Below, piece by piece: positions 56,074 to 64,000 of a stretch of 64,000 bases of DNA. The notes beneath the pieces are model-generated. The model had not been told where the DNA came from. It did no database searches and saw nothing but the letters and a program-made list of their open reading frames with translations. Position 1 is the first letter of the stretch. Each line of letters opens with the position of its first letter. The stretch lies in contig CAUACA010000007.1 of NCBI GenBank assembly GCA_958427355.1, forward strand, positions 18,541 through 82,540, given 5' to 3'. This DNA comes from an uncultured Collinsella sp. (GTDB lineage Bacteria; Actinomycetota; Coriobacteriia; Coriobacteriales; Coriobacteriaceae). A program made the position numbers and the translations under genes.

Positions 56074-57254
56074 TGAATGCTTCCTTTAATGTAATGCAAG
56101 GGGTTGGAATCAGGTGCTAATGAGACCTTAATTCCGTACCCCCCCCCGCGCTTGAGCAAACCAATGCGAATTAGCAGACGTTTAAGCGATTGTTTGAAAT
56201 ACCTTTTGGGCAAAGACCTTCTTACCGCATCGGTAATTGATCTACCGCATGAAAGGTCCTCGAAGAATCGCGCTCGCGCAGATGGCTTCTCGGAGGGACT
56301 CCTCAACTGACCGTTATTCTTAATGGCGGTCTCGATATCAACCGTCATTAACTCAGCACCAGCAAGGTCTATCAGTCGCTGTCCTTTTTGATTCTGGATT
56401 AAAACCAGGGAGACACCCCGACGCATTTCTTCGGTAAGATTCGTCCCCCAGGAATCGCCTAATGTAACATCAGAAACTCTTTCAATGCTTGCATACCTGC
56501 AGTGATAACAGTTTTCCGTATAGTCCAGCCCCGCCAAGAAAGCTACTGTATACCCATCCAAAACACCGGGCAAATCAATCGTTCGCTCGTTCTCCCTTAG
56601 CTGAAAGCTGCCTTTAGAACGAAACTCAATGGACTCAAGCTGATTCATGTCAATCCCATTCTCACTCAGGAATTGACGGAGAATCGCAGGCGAAGGAGTA
56701 CCGTGGCAAATCAAATCAACCGTATATAAATTCGAAAGAAGCTTGTTGCCGACAAAGTTTTTAAGAGAGGCCACCTGGCAAGGCAATCCTACAAATAAGA
56801 CTTCTTTACCCTCAACCAGCAATTTTTTTATACGAGCGTAAGAGCCAATTGGATTGCTTTTAACGTACTTGGATCCTTTATATTTAACGGCATCCGCAAT
56901 CGAGCTAGAAAACTCAAACCCAAACTGACCGTCCCGGAAACAGCAAGAGCAAACTACTCCTTCGGCAGAAATAAATCCTCGGATAATCGCGGCCGCCAAG
57001 CCGCCCGATGAGGAGGTTCCCCTGCTCTCCGAGTTAGAATCCCATCCTTGCAACCATTTACTAGGTTTAGAGCCTTGAGGCGGATTGCATTGTTGACATA
57101 CAGCTGTGCACCTACCGCAATCAATGCATTTGCTTTGATCGATACTGGGGGTATAGTACTCGCGCCTTTCAAGAACAGCGATTGCATCTTTAGGACAGGC
57201 ATCGACACATGCCATGCAGCCCGCACACATTTTGTCTTCGCAGATACTTTGCAT
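56070..57254 (-). CDS. Iron-sulfur F420-hydrogenase-beta-like protein of the polysaccharide locus
   Basis: A 394-residue protein with two N-terminal 4Fe-4S clusters (CAGCMACVDACPKDAI at 11-26, CIDCGRCTAVCQQCNP at 43-58). A coenzyme-F420 hydrogenase/dehydrogenase beta domain follows (LFVGLPCQVASLK near 165, HCRYASIERVSDVTLGDSWG near 250). Such proteins commonly pair with polysaccharide pyruvyl transferases in capsule loci; their redox reaction is not defined. A run of nine G encodes G-G-G near residue 372, and a slip would replace the last 20 residues and uncouple the next gene. Confidence 0.83.
   Translation of the reverse strand: MQSICEDKMCAGCMACVDACPKDAIAVLERREYYTPSIDQSKCIDCGRCTAVCQQCNPPQGSKPSKWLQGWDSNSESRGTSSSGGLAAAIIRGFISAEGVVCSCCFRDGQFGFEFSSSIADAVKYKGSKYVKSNPIGSYARIKKLLVEGKEVLFVGLPCQVASLKNFVGNKLLSNLYTVDLICHGTPSPAILRQFLSENGIDMNQLESIEFRSKGSFQLRENERTIDLPGVLDGYTVAFLAGLDYTENCYHCRYASIERVSDVTLGDSWGTNLTEEMRRGVSLVLIQNQKGQRLIDLAGAELMTVDIETAIKNNGQLRSPSEKPSARARFFEDLSCGRSITDAVRRSLPKRYFKQSLKRLLIRIGLLKRGGGYGIKVSLAPDSNPLHYIKGSIQ
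56139..56147 (-). repeat. G9 homopolymer tract inside the iron-sulfur protein gene
   Basis: Nine C on the plus strand, forming three glycine codons after K-R near the C terminus. The current length is in frame. Confidence 0.9.
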
Positions 57255-57258
57255 CCAT

Positions 57259-58347
57259 CTATTCCTTCAACGCGCGATCAAGCCAGGAGAGGCTGCGGTT
57301 GCGCTCCCCATCAAGAACCTCGCCAACATGCTGCCAATCGATATCGTCGTCCCAAGCATTGCCTTGGAACGTGTCCCAGGCCCTATGCTCTAGGCCAAAG
57401 AGTCTAAGAACAGATTTATTTCGCGCGGCATTAGCCTTTGGAAAGATCTCAACAAATGGGGTGCCGAGATTGATACAAAAAGCAGTGCCGTGGAATGAAT
57501 CCGTGTATACGCAAGATGCATCCCTAAACAGCGCAAGAAAATCCTCCAGGGGCGGAAGAACGACCTGTTTTCCTACCCTTCTCCTAAACGTAGGGCAAAC
57601 ACTTACAATCTCAAGATTGGAGCCAGCGGTCTTATCTTTAACGTACTGCAGCATATCTGAATCAGGATGGAGGTTATAGACGAGGGCGTAGGGCTTTTCA
57701 ACGGGAGCCTTTTCACTGGCAATCTTGTTCCACTCGGAGCGATTGAGAAGCAGGGTCGGATCCAAAACCTGCTCAGCTTTGAGACCGTAGCTCTCAACGA
57801 TATCCTTACCTGAATCCTCGCGGACGGAAATGGCATCGTAGCGCTTGAGCCAGTTACCAATTTGCGACTCATACCCCTTTACAACGCCACCACGTCCAAA
57901 ACTAGCGGCGTAGGATACGACCTTCTTTCCCTCGACCTTAGAAAGCCCGTCCCAAAAGAATACCGGATCTAGAGAGCCATCGCCAAGTTCGTTCCAGACC
58001 TGATCGCTGCCAGTCAAATAGATATCTGTGTTAGGCAACAAGGCGTCGATACTTGTTTCATCACAATGCGGAGAAAGAGTCAGATACTGCTCTCTCATGC
58101 TCTTAAAACGCTTCTCACCTGCACCGTACAGCAAACGCCAAACCGTGTTCCTATAGATGCGATGAGGCAGAGACCTACCTTCTGAATAACGCTTCACAAG
58201 AGAATCAAGGGTCTCAGCGCATCTCCGATAGTCAACAACAACAGGATCGTACCCCAAGTTTTTAACAACTTCTTGCGTAGCATAAGCCTGGAGGACAGAC
58301 CCGTAGTTGAGAACGTTATGACGAGTAATAATTGAAACTTTTTTCAT
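57259..58347 (-). CDS. Polysaccharide pyruvyl transferase family protein
   Basis: A 362-residue CsaB/WcaK-like protein. It opens VSIITRHNVLNYGSVLQAYAT, has YLTGSDQVWNELG near 110 and SYAASFGRGGV near 147, and the active-type segment VYTDSFHGTAFCINLG near 285. It adds pyruvate ketals, or a related modification, to glycans. It lies four bases above the iron-sulfur protein gene, the usual partner in such loci. Confidence 0.85.
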   Translation of the reverse strand: MKKVSIITRHNVLNYGSVLQAYATQEVVKNLGYDPVVVDYRRCAETLDSLVKRYSEGRSLPHRIYRNTVWRLLYGAGEKRFKSMREQYLTLSPHCDETSIDALLPNTDIYLTGSDQVWNELGDGSLDPVFFWDGLSKVEGKKVVSYAASFGRGGVVKGYESQIGNWLKRYDAISVREDSGKDIVESYGLKAEQVLDPTLLLNRSEWNKIASEKAPVEKPYALVYNLHPDSDMLQYVKDKTAGSNLEIVSVCPTFRRRVGKQVVLPPLEDFLALFRDASCVYTDSFHGTAFCINLGTPFVEIFPKANAARNKSVLRLFGLEHRAWDTFQGNAWDDDIDWQHVGEVLDGERNRSLSWLDRALKE

Positions 58348-58357
58348 TGCATCCCTC

Positions 58358-59533
58358 TCAAGAAACGGAAAGTGTGTCTCTATTCCGAAATATGGAATAG
58401 CTGATTAAAACTAGGAGCGGGTTATAGTCGACAGCCAAAGCAGTCGACTCGCAGAATCCAAATAATGCAACATAAAGAGCGAGGACTATGAGGGACCCAT
58501 CATCGAAATACTCCTCGGGCGCTCTTGCATAAAGTAGCATTAAACCGATTAATAAAAATGAAGTAGGAACAAACCCGTAATTGATAAGCCAAAGTGCCCA
58601 AGCATTATCAATCGTGAGCATGGCATAAGAGGATCCTGTCCAGACCGTAGCCCCAAGAAGCATTGACCCATTACCAAAAGGATGTATCAAATACTGCTCA
58701 AATAGATACCACATTGAATAAATACGGTTGCTAAGAGACTCACTAAAAGCCATAAGTATGCCATTAGAAGGAGAAAAGACAAAAAGCAAAATTATCGTTA
58801 ATAGAAAGGAACCGATAATAAGGCCAAGGCATATCCTTGACATGCTGGCCCTAGCAAAAGAATGCCGTCTAATATAACAAAAAAATTGGAAACAAATCAG
58901 CACCAGAAGGTACAGCTCCGCAGTCCTTGAGTTGGCGACCATCTCAAGGAAAGAAACCGAAGCAACAGTTAAAAGTGCCGAAAGAAAGGGTTTTTTATTC
59001 CAACGTAGATAAACAACACACGTACATATACGAGCCAAAACAGCACCGAGAGCATTTACCTGATTAAAGCCGAGCGAATGGCGTACCCTCGTTTCGCCGG
59101 GACGAATTGAATCAATCGAACTGATTGATCCAGAAATCAAACCAAACGCAACGATTAAAAATACTAGAACAGTTACAGCCAAGACGATCTGCGTCAACCG
59201 GCGAACATCAATATCGTTCCCAGCAATAATAAATAAGCAGACAGAAAGGGGTATCCACGACTTAGTAACACCTAAAGTAATTAGCGTTGCAAGAAAAGCA
59301 ACGCCTGAACATACTAGAGCTTCAGTTGAAAATCGAATACTGAAAAACCGTACTAAGAGCAGGATGAGCATGAGTGCATTGGCAATTTTGCCAACGGTGT
59401 CCATCGGGACTCCAAACATGTTCACATAATTCGTACGCTCCATTAAATGAAAAAAACAATACATAGTAAAGGCTGCGTAATAACATGAATCAGCAGCATT
59501 TACCTTCAGGCTTTTCTTGAAATCAGTCATCAT
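58358..59533 (-). CDS. Wzy-like polysaccharide polymerase
   Basis: A 391-residue hydrophobic protein with about ten membrane helices and a large central loop. HSLGFNQVNALGAVLARI near residue 150 resembles the conserved H-x-G-x-x-x-x-N motif of O-antigen ligases/polymerases. Sequence conservation is poor in this family, so the call combines topology and position between the GT2 and pyruvyl transferase genes. Two ATGs start the frame; the second may be used. Confidence 0.75.
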   Translation of the reverse strand: MMTDFKKSLKVNAADSCYYAAFTMYCFFHLMERTNYVNMFGVPMDTVGKIANALMLILLLVRFFSIRFSTEALVCSGVAFLATLITLGVTKSWIPLSVCLFIIAGNDIDVRRLTQIVLAVTVLVFLIVAFGLISGSISSIDSIRPGETRVRHSLGFNQVNALGAVLARICTCVVYLRWNKKPFLSALLTVASVSFLEMVANSRTAELYLLVLICFQFFCYIRRHSFARASMSRICLGLIIGSFLLTIILLFVFSPSNGILMAFSESLSNRIYSMWYLFEQYLIHPFGNGSMLLGATVWTGSSYAMLTIDNAWALWLINYGFVPTSFLLIGLMLLYARAPEEYFDDGSLIVLALYVALFGFCESTALAVDYNPLLVLISYSIFRNRDTLSVS

Positions 59534-59583
59534 TTTTATGAAACAGCCCCTTGAGTAGTTTCAATTAGCTCCGAGGTTAAGCG

Positions 59584-60588
59584 TTAGCGAAGCAATCCAA
59601 GACCTCGAGCAAAGCAACAGAACAAGCTGAATGCGTTTTTTCCGAAATAAGCAACAAAGGCCGCAAAGCGCTCACGAGGCCTAGCTTCTCTATCTCTAAG
59701 AACGGCCTTTCGATGTAAAGACAACACCGACCACAACGAATCCTCATCTTGAATTTGCCTCGAATGATTATTTTTAGTTGGAATCTGCGCAAACACCATC
59801 CTGCAAACTGAGAAGCAGCGCGAAGCGGCGGCTTTACTTAGGTCCGGATACCAATTACAAATATCCTGGTAGAGCCGATCGGCAATTATCAATGCGGACT
59901 CGCCTTTAATGTGTCGATATTCTTGCCTGATAATGCTGTTACTTCTCATGCGATATGCATACAACTCACGGCAATCGACAACGGCAACGGAATCAACCTT
60001 GTGAATAATCTTATAGACGCTAGCGAGATCCTCGTAATACAGCCCCTTAGGGAACGGGTCAATGCCCAGTGGCGCTTTTGCGTAAAGGCGCCACTGGGCA
60101 CCGGTGTCCAGCGTCTGATATAACATCAGACGCTGGACATCGGGCGAAGGCAGTGCCTTCGCAGGCGCCACGGGGTCAAGAAACTCCACCAAAGGGCAAG
60201 CATCACCATCATTGAACGGCTTGCCAAATGGAACAGCAGATATCTGACATCCCGTATCGCGGCAGGCGTTAAAAAGAACCTCGATAAAAACAGGAGAAAT
60301 GTAGTCGTCGCTATCAACGAAGGAAATCCAGTCGCCCCGAGCAATACGCAGCCCTGCATTACGAGCGTCGGAAAGACCGCCATTTTCCTTATGCAAAACG
60401 GTGGTACGGTCGTCGCTTGCAGCAAGAACATCACAAAGCTCGCCAGAACCATCAGTCGAGCCGTCATCGACAAGAATGATCTCGATGTTACGATAGCTTT
60501 GACGGCAAATGCTATCAAAGCACTCCCGCAGATAAGGCTTAACGTTATATACCGGCACAATCACCGATACCAAGTTACTGTTTGCCAT
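59584..60588 (-). CDS. GT2 glycosyltransferase
   Basis: A 334-residue GT-A enzyme. It starts SVIVPVYNVKPYLRECFDSI, has the nucleotide-binding LVDDGSTDGSGELCD near 38 and the metal-binding DSD in ISFVDSDDYISP near 92. It transfers a sugar to the lipid-linked unit at the membrane. Oddly, its codons 148-175 or so are covered by two consecutive perfect hairpins at 60063-60143. The start overlaps nothing but abuts the next gene with no gap. Confidence 0.86.
   Translation of the reverse strand: MANSNLVSVIVPVYNVKPYLRECFDSICRQSYRNIEIILVDDGSTDGSGELCDVLAASDDRTTVLHKENGGLSDARNAGLRIARGDWISFVDSDDYISPVFIEVLFNACRDTGCQISAVPFGKPFNDGDACPLVEFLDPVAPAKALPSPDVQRLMLYQTLDTGAQWRLYAKAPLGIDPFPKGLYYEDLASVYKIIHKVDSVAVVDCRELYAYRMRSNSIIRQEYRHIKGESALIIADRLYQDICNWYPDLSKAAASRCFSVCRMVFAQIPTKNNHSRQIQDEDSLWSVLSLHRKAVLRDREARPRERFAAFVAYFGKNAFSLFCCFARGLGLLR
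60063..60100. repeat. Intragenic hairpin 1 in the GT2 gene
   Basis: The 13-bp perfect arms tgcccagtggcgc / gcgccactgggca extend inward by a wobble and three A-T pairs to a 4-base loop, 17 pairs in all, entirely within coding sequence. Confidence 0.85.
60101..60143. repeat. Intragenic hairpin 2 in the GT2 gene
   Basis: The arms ccggtgtccagcgtctgat and atcagacgctggacatcgg pair over 19 positions with one wobble around ataac. It begins one base after hairpin 1 ends. No U tract follows on either strand. Confidence 0.85.
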
Positions 60589-61701
60589 CTAATTCCTTGA
60601 GTAGAGATCTAGATATTTATAAGTCAGTCGCTTGCCTTGCAACTCAATGTTGTAATCGGCGAATTGCCCACTTGAGATAGACAATCGACCCTCATACGAG
60701 TACGGCAATAGTGAATCGATTTCATCGGCCCACACGGCAGGACTATCAATCGGCAAGAACTTGCATTCCCCCGTTACGTCAACTTCGCGCGTAATCGCAT
60801 CACTCAGCAGGCACGGCAGGCCAGACACCTGTGCCTCGACGCCGACGAGGCACAGGCCTTCGTAAAGGCTTGGCAGAACGAACGCATCAAACGCCTGGTA
60901 CAAACGATTGACATCGCTTCTCTGTCCCAGAAACTTAACGCGATCGGTAAGACCGCGTTCGTCCACCAAGGCCTTTACGGAGGCCCCGGCTTCGCCGGTA
61001 CCGACAAGCAACAAGACGGCATCGTCGCGACGCTTTGCGACCTCAGTAAAAATGTCAATCAGAAACGTATGGTTCTTTTGAGCAGTAAAACGTCCCACAT
61101 GCCCAATGGCAAACTGGTTGCCGACGAGGCCCAGGTCGGCTCGCGCTTGCGCGCGAGCCTCCGCATTGAAGCGAAAGCGATCCAAATCGATTGCGTTGTA
61201 TACGACTTCGAAGTGTTCAGCTTTACCGAAAAGCCATTCACCGGCAAATTGACTGCATGCAAAACGGTGTGTTGGATACCGATTCGATTGCGTTTTCAGC
61301 ACGGCCTTTAGGGCATTCTTGGCATACTCCCCCTTACCACTCGTAGAATGGCTATGGGCGATACGCACAGGAACGCCCGCCTTCTTCGCGGCACGAAGCG
61401 GAAAGACCGAAAGCGCGTTGATGTGACTATGGACAATCTTCCAGCCCTCTTGTTTAAAGAGACGCTGAAGCTCTCGCTGGTATTCAACAACATGCTGATA
61501 GGGCGGAATCTCAAAGACCCTGCCACCGAGGGATTCGATTTCTTCACGGGGAACAAGCGTCGAATCGGCATCGACAAGAAAATCGAACTGCACTTTGCAT
61601 CGGTCAATATGACGATAGTAATTCATGACGACTGCCTCAACGCCGCCGCCAAGCATCTTGCCCACGACCTGGGCGACGCGAATTGGATCTCCTTGGCTCA
61701 T
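60589..61701 (-). CDS. GT4 glycosyltransferase (capsule type)
   Basis: A 370-residue GT-B enzyme. The N-terminal RVAQVVGKMLGGGVEAVVMNYYRH carries the glycine-rich acceptor loop. The C-terminal half has IGHVGRFTAQKNHTFLIDIF near 205 and the E-x7-E donor motif LPSLYEGLCLVGVEAQ near 280. It adds a sugar to the growing lipid-linked oligosaccharide. Start overlaps the sugar transferase gene by 4 bases. Confidence 0.88.
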   Translation of the reverse strand: MSQGDPIRVAQVVGKMLGGGVEAVVMNYYRHIDRCKVQFDFLVDADSTLVPREEIESLGGRVFEIPPYQHVVEYQRELQRLFKQEGWKIVHSHINALSVFPLRAAKKAGVPVRIAHSHSTSGKGEYAKNALKAVLKTQSNRYPTHRFACSQFAGEWLFGKAEHFEVVYNAIDLDRFRFNAEARAQARADLGLVGNQFAIGHVGRFTAQKNHTFLIDIFTEVAKRRDDAVLLLVGTGEAGASVKALVDERGLTDRVKFLGQRSDVNRLYQAFDAFVLPSLYEGLCLVGVEAQVSGLPCLLSDAITREVDVTGECKFLPIDSPAVWADEIDSLLPYSYEGRLSISSGQFADYNIELQGKRLTYKYLDLYSRN

Positions 61702-62342
61702 CGCCCGGTCCTCCTTTTACCAAACATGGCACCGAAGGTGCCCATGAAACATTTCCAGTCCATACGGAAGCAACGGTTCCGTACATAGTGGAGCTCGATC
61801 TTCTGCCGCATGCCGCTCTCGAAGGTCGCGGCGTTGCGGTCGGTGGCCTGCCACAAGCCGGTAATGCCCGGCGTGACGCTCAGCAGCTCCTCCTTCTCCT
61901 CTTCGGAGAAGTGCTGTTCCAACTCGTCACGCGTGATGGGGCGCGGACCGATCACGGACAGATCACCCTTGAGCACGTTGAGGAACTGCGGTACCTCGTC
62001 GATGGAGCACTTGCGGATGAACTTGCCCACCTTTGTGATGCGTGGGTCGTTATCGACCTTGCGCTCCACCTTCCACTGGTGCAGCTGCTCGGGGCTCAGG
62101 TACTTCTGCACATCACCTGCATCAGAGACCATGCTGCGAAGCTTAAGCACGCGAATCACCTGGCCTCCCCTGCCCACGCGCTCCTGCGTGTAGACCGGGC
62201 AGCCCGGGGACTCCACGCAGATCGCGGCGCAGACACAGGCCATGGGAATCGCCAGCACTGCGGCACACCCGGCGCTGAAGGCTATATCGAACGTTCTCTT
62301 GCATATGCGGTAGAAGAGGGTCCCGGTAGGTTTCCTAGGCAT
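61698..62342 (-). CDS. PglC-like undecaprenyl-phosphate sugar transferase
   Basis: A 214-residue small phosphoglycosyl transferase. One N-terminal hydrophobic re-entrant helix (FDIAFSAGCAAVLAIPMACV) and the catalytic region KVGKFIRKCSIDEVPQFLNVLKGDLSVIGPRP (key residues D-E near 122) are seen, then VTPGITGLWQATDRN. It starts the repeat unit by loading sugar-1-phosphate on undecaprenyl phosphate. It lacks the WbaP-type four-helix N terminus. A second enzyme of the same type is encoded just upstream. Confidence 0.88.
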   Translation of the reverse strand: MPRKPTGTLFYRICKRTFDIAFSAGCAAVLAIPMACVCAAICVESPGCPVYTQERVGRGGQVIRVLKLRSMVSDAGDVQKYLSPEQLHQWKVERKVDNDPRITKVGKFIRKCSIDEVPQFLNVLKGDLSVIGPRPITRDELEQHFSEEEKEELLSVTPGITGLWQATDRNAATFESGMRQKIELHYVRNRCFRMDWKCFMGTFGAMFGKRRTGR

Positions 62343-62383
62343 GGGCTAGCACCCCGCCAACGGAAAAGTCTCGGGAAATGCCT

Positions 62384-63106
62384 CTAGCAGGCACCCCCCC
62401 CCGTTATCATTTCGACGACCGTGAGCGCCACGATCTTCAAGTCGGTGGCCACGCCACGCTTCGCGATATACTCCAAATCGCGGCGGACCATGCCGTCAAA
62501 GTCGGTGTCGTTGCGGTCCGTAACCTGCCAACTGCCGGTGATGCCTGGCTTAACAGCAAGGCGCTGCAGGTCGTACTCTGTATACTCAGCCACCTCGTTC
62601 GGTAGCGGCGGGCGCGGTCCCACGACGGACATCTGGCCCAGGAACACGTTGATGAACTGAGGGAACTCGTCGATGGAGTGCTTGCGGATGAACTTCCCGA
62701 TCTTGGTGACGCGCGGGTCCTCCCTCATCTTGAACATGGCGCCGGCGATCTCGTTCTGCTCCCTGAGGTCTGCGAGGCGCTCGTCGGCGTCCCTGTACAT
62801 GGAGCGGAACTTCCACATGCGGAAGGTGGACAGGCTGCCGTCGGGGCGGGTCTGGCCCACGCGGATCTGGCTGTAGAACGGGTTGCCCTCGCTCTCCAGG
62901 CGGATAGCGGCGGCAAGAATCAGGCTCGGTACGGCGATAACGGCCAGCACGCAGCCACTAAACGCGATGTCGAAGGCGCGCTTGGCGACACGGTAGGCCA
63001 GGCGCGAGCGGTCCCAGTCCATGATGGATTGCATGGCCCTATAGCGGCCGGCGCCCTCACGCCGGTCCATGGCCTGGGCAATCAGCGACGCCCCCCACGG
63101 GCGCAT
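62384..63106 (-). CDS. Second PglC-like sugar transferase
   Basis: A 240-residue bacterial sugar transferase with one hydrophobic helix (FDIAFSGCVLAVIAVPSLILA). The motifs are RMWKFRSM, then GKFIRKHSIDEFPQFINVF with catalytic D-E, SVVGPRP and VKPGITGSWQVTDRND. It is paralogous to the next gene but diverged. The last codons contain a run of nine G (I-T-G-G-G-A-C), so slips would alter the C terminus and the distance to the downstream start. The start is chosen as the furthest ATG (63106); MQSIMDW downstream is possible. Confidence 0.86.
   Translation of the reverse strand: MRPWGASLIAQAMDRREGAGRYRAMQSIMDWDRSRLAYRVAKRAFDIAFSGCVLAVIAVPSLILAAAIRLESEGNPFYSQIRVGQTRPDGSLSTFRMWKFRSMYRDADERLADLREQNEIAGAMFKMREDPRVTKIGKFIRKHSIDEFPQFINVFLGQMSVVGPRPPLPNEVAEYTEYDLQRLAVKPGITGSWQVTDRNDTDFDGMVRRDLEYIAKRGVATDLKIVALTVVEMITGGGAC
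62394..62402 (-). repeat. G9 homopolymer tract at the 3' end of the second sugar transferase gene
   Basis: Nine C on the plus strand, covering codons T-G-G-G near the stop. With one base fewer the frame would end at a TAG just inside the next gene's start; with one more it would end within the gap. Confidence 0.9.
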
Positions 63107-63218
63107 TGCTCTCTGTTACTTCTTTAGCAGACACAGTCAAACTTACATCCCGGTTCCCCAAGGATCCCCCAATCGGTAAATTCACAAATGCGAACGAATA
63201 GCTGGTGCAACGTCTCCC

Positions 63219-63809
63219 TTACGTCTTGATGGGAACGTCGAGCGGAAGCACTTCCCTAAAGCTGGAATCGCCTTCGCCTACGTCCACCAGACACCAGCGC
63301 TTGCGACGGTCGATCTTGTGCACGCGGGCCTCTTGCCCCACCAAGGGACCCTGCTCTATGTGCAACACGCCGTCTTCTATGCGCGCCACGCTGTTGCGCA
63401 CCACGCCGTCGTCATCCAGCACGCTGCGGTACCAATCCTGCGCGTCGTCCGGCATGGGCATGTACGCCCGCTCCCTACTGCCGGCGATGCGGCAACCAAA
63501 ACTCAGCTGGGCCAAAGCCCTATCCAGCGCGGCGGCATCATGCGTGGCGACGAAGAAATATTCCTTGTACATGGGTTTGGTTTGGAGCGACCAGGCGCCG
63601 TCCCGCTTAAACCAGAACTCCTTTTGCATCACAAAAGCATTCTGCATCAGCTCGTGCGGGATAATGTGGCGGACCTTTTCGCAGGTCTCGCGCTCTTTTC
63701 CATTGGGGGTGTGAACCAGATACCAGCGGACGCGGCCGTGCTGGCTGTTGGTGATGGCGCCGTTAAATGCGCCCGGCAGCTGTTCTTGGCGCCGTGCCGT
63801 CTGTTCCAT
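63219..63809 (-). CDS. NusG-family antiterminator, LoaP-like
   Basis: About 196 residues. A NusG N-terminal (NGN) domain begins VRWYLVHTPNGKERETCEKVRHI and includes YKEYFFVATHD. A KOW-type C-terminal domain follows (GPLVGQEARVHKIDRRKRWCLVDV). As the first gene of a long polysaccharide locus it matches specialised NusG paralogues (LoaP, UpxY, RfaH) that let RNA polymerase read through the operon. ATG 63809 with GGGGGCGAGA before it is preferred over the open codons reaching 63848. The 112-base gap to the first sugar transferase gene shows no clear terminator. Confidence 0.85.
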   Translation of the reverse strand: MEQTARRQEQLPGAFNGAITNSQHGRVRWYLVHTPNGKERETCEKVRHIIPHELMQNAFVMQKEFWFKRDGAWSLQTKPMYKEYFFVATHDAAALDRALAQLSFGCRIAGSRERAYMPMPDDAQDWYRSVLDDDGVVRNSVARIEDGVLHIEQGPLVGQEARVHKIDRRKRWCLVDVGEGDSSFREVLPLDVPIKT

Positions 63810-63933
63810 GTTCTCGCCCCCCTCTTTTTGGCTTTGCGATGCACGCAAATGCAGGGGCGTTTAGAACAGGCTTCTCGCTCGCAGCTAGGCGCAGTCGCAA
63901 AAGTACAGGTTTTTGTATCTTTCGACAGACGAC

Positions 63934-63939
63934 ATTATA
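63934..63939 (-). promoter_or_regulatory. -10 box (TATAAT) of the polysaccharide locus
   Basis: A perfect TATAAT on the minus strand lies about 125 bases before the antiterminator start. The -35 region at the right distance (GGCAAA) is poor, so an activator or a long, regulated leader is possible. Confidence 0.5.
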
Positions 63940-64000
63940 CGAGCAATTAATCAGTGTTTGCCCAGATTACGCAAAATGTACTGCTGGTAGGTACATCTTC

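Overview
The window looks like chromosomal DNA of a high-GC, monoderm gut actinobacterium of the Coriobacteriia. Collinsella is the best guess, from gene order and protein style; no 16S rRNA is present to confirm it. Evidence for a Gram-positive host: a DhaL/Asp23 pair, NusA and RpoD of actinobacterial type, a Pel cluster lacking the outer-membrane proteins PelB and PelC, and lipoproteins with classic lipoboxes. Nearly every gene lies on the minus strand.

Region 1 (1-24 kb) is core genome. A minus-strand set coaD-rsmD-recG-fakA-like-asp23 (1-4975) is followed by two tandem tRNA-Asn genes. Next comes one nine-gene information-processing operon running rimP-nusA-infB-rbfA-nrnA-truB-ribF-dnaG-rpoD (17059 down to 5542), with a clear promoter and an intrinsic terminator inside its leader. 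Then follow a small lipoprotein gene, leuS with a long folded leader, guaB, a ModE-type HTH gene and a degenerate PLP-fold protein.

Region 2 (24-28.4 kb) is a sucrose/beta-fructoside unit: GH32 hydrolase, PTS EIIBC and a LacI regulator. It has two direct operator copies before the PTS gene and a variant copy before the regulator gene.

Region 3 (28.7-39.8 kb) is the most striking system. Eight tightly overlapping genes encode a Gram-positive Pel-type exopolysaccharide machine: PelD with an extra N-terminal SDR-like domain, PelE, a DUF2194 PelA-like deacetylase, PelF and PelG. They are fused transcriptionally to a CotH-kinase lipoprotein, a VTC polyphosphate-polymerase domain protein and a DUF4956 membrane protein. 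PelD keeps an RxxD c-di-GMP site but has lost the GGDEF catalytic motif.

Region 4 (40-52.5 kb) is an AT-richer defence and scrap island. It holds a RloB/AAA ATPase pair (AbiL-like), an Abi_2 HEPN protein, an OLD-like ATPase-TOPRIM protein, a broken UvrD helicase tail, two adjacent genes with HEPN-like motifs, a YobI-like P-loop NTPase interrupted by an in-frame UGA, and two decayed IS256-family transposases.

Region 5 (52.5-63.8 kb) is an exopolysaccharide/capsule locus on the minus strand. It opens with a NusG-family (LoaP-like) antiterminator and continues with two PglC-like sugar transferases, three glycosyltransferases, a Wzy-like polymerase, a polysaccharide pyruvyl transferase, an iron-sulfur F420-hydrogenase-beta-like protein, a Wzx-like flippase and an acyltransferase. 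Three of these genes each carry a run of exactly nine G, suggesting slipped-strand phase variation. One glycosyltransferase gene contains two back-to-back perfect hairpins inside its coding sequence.
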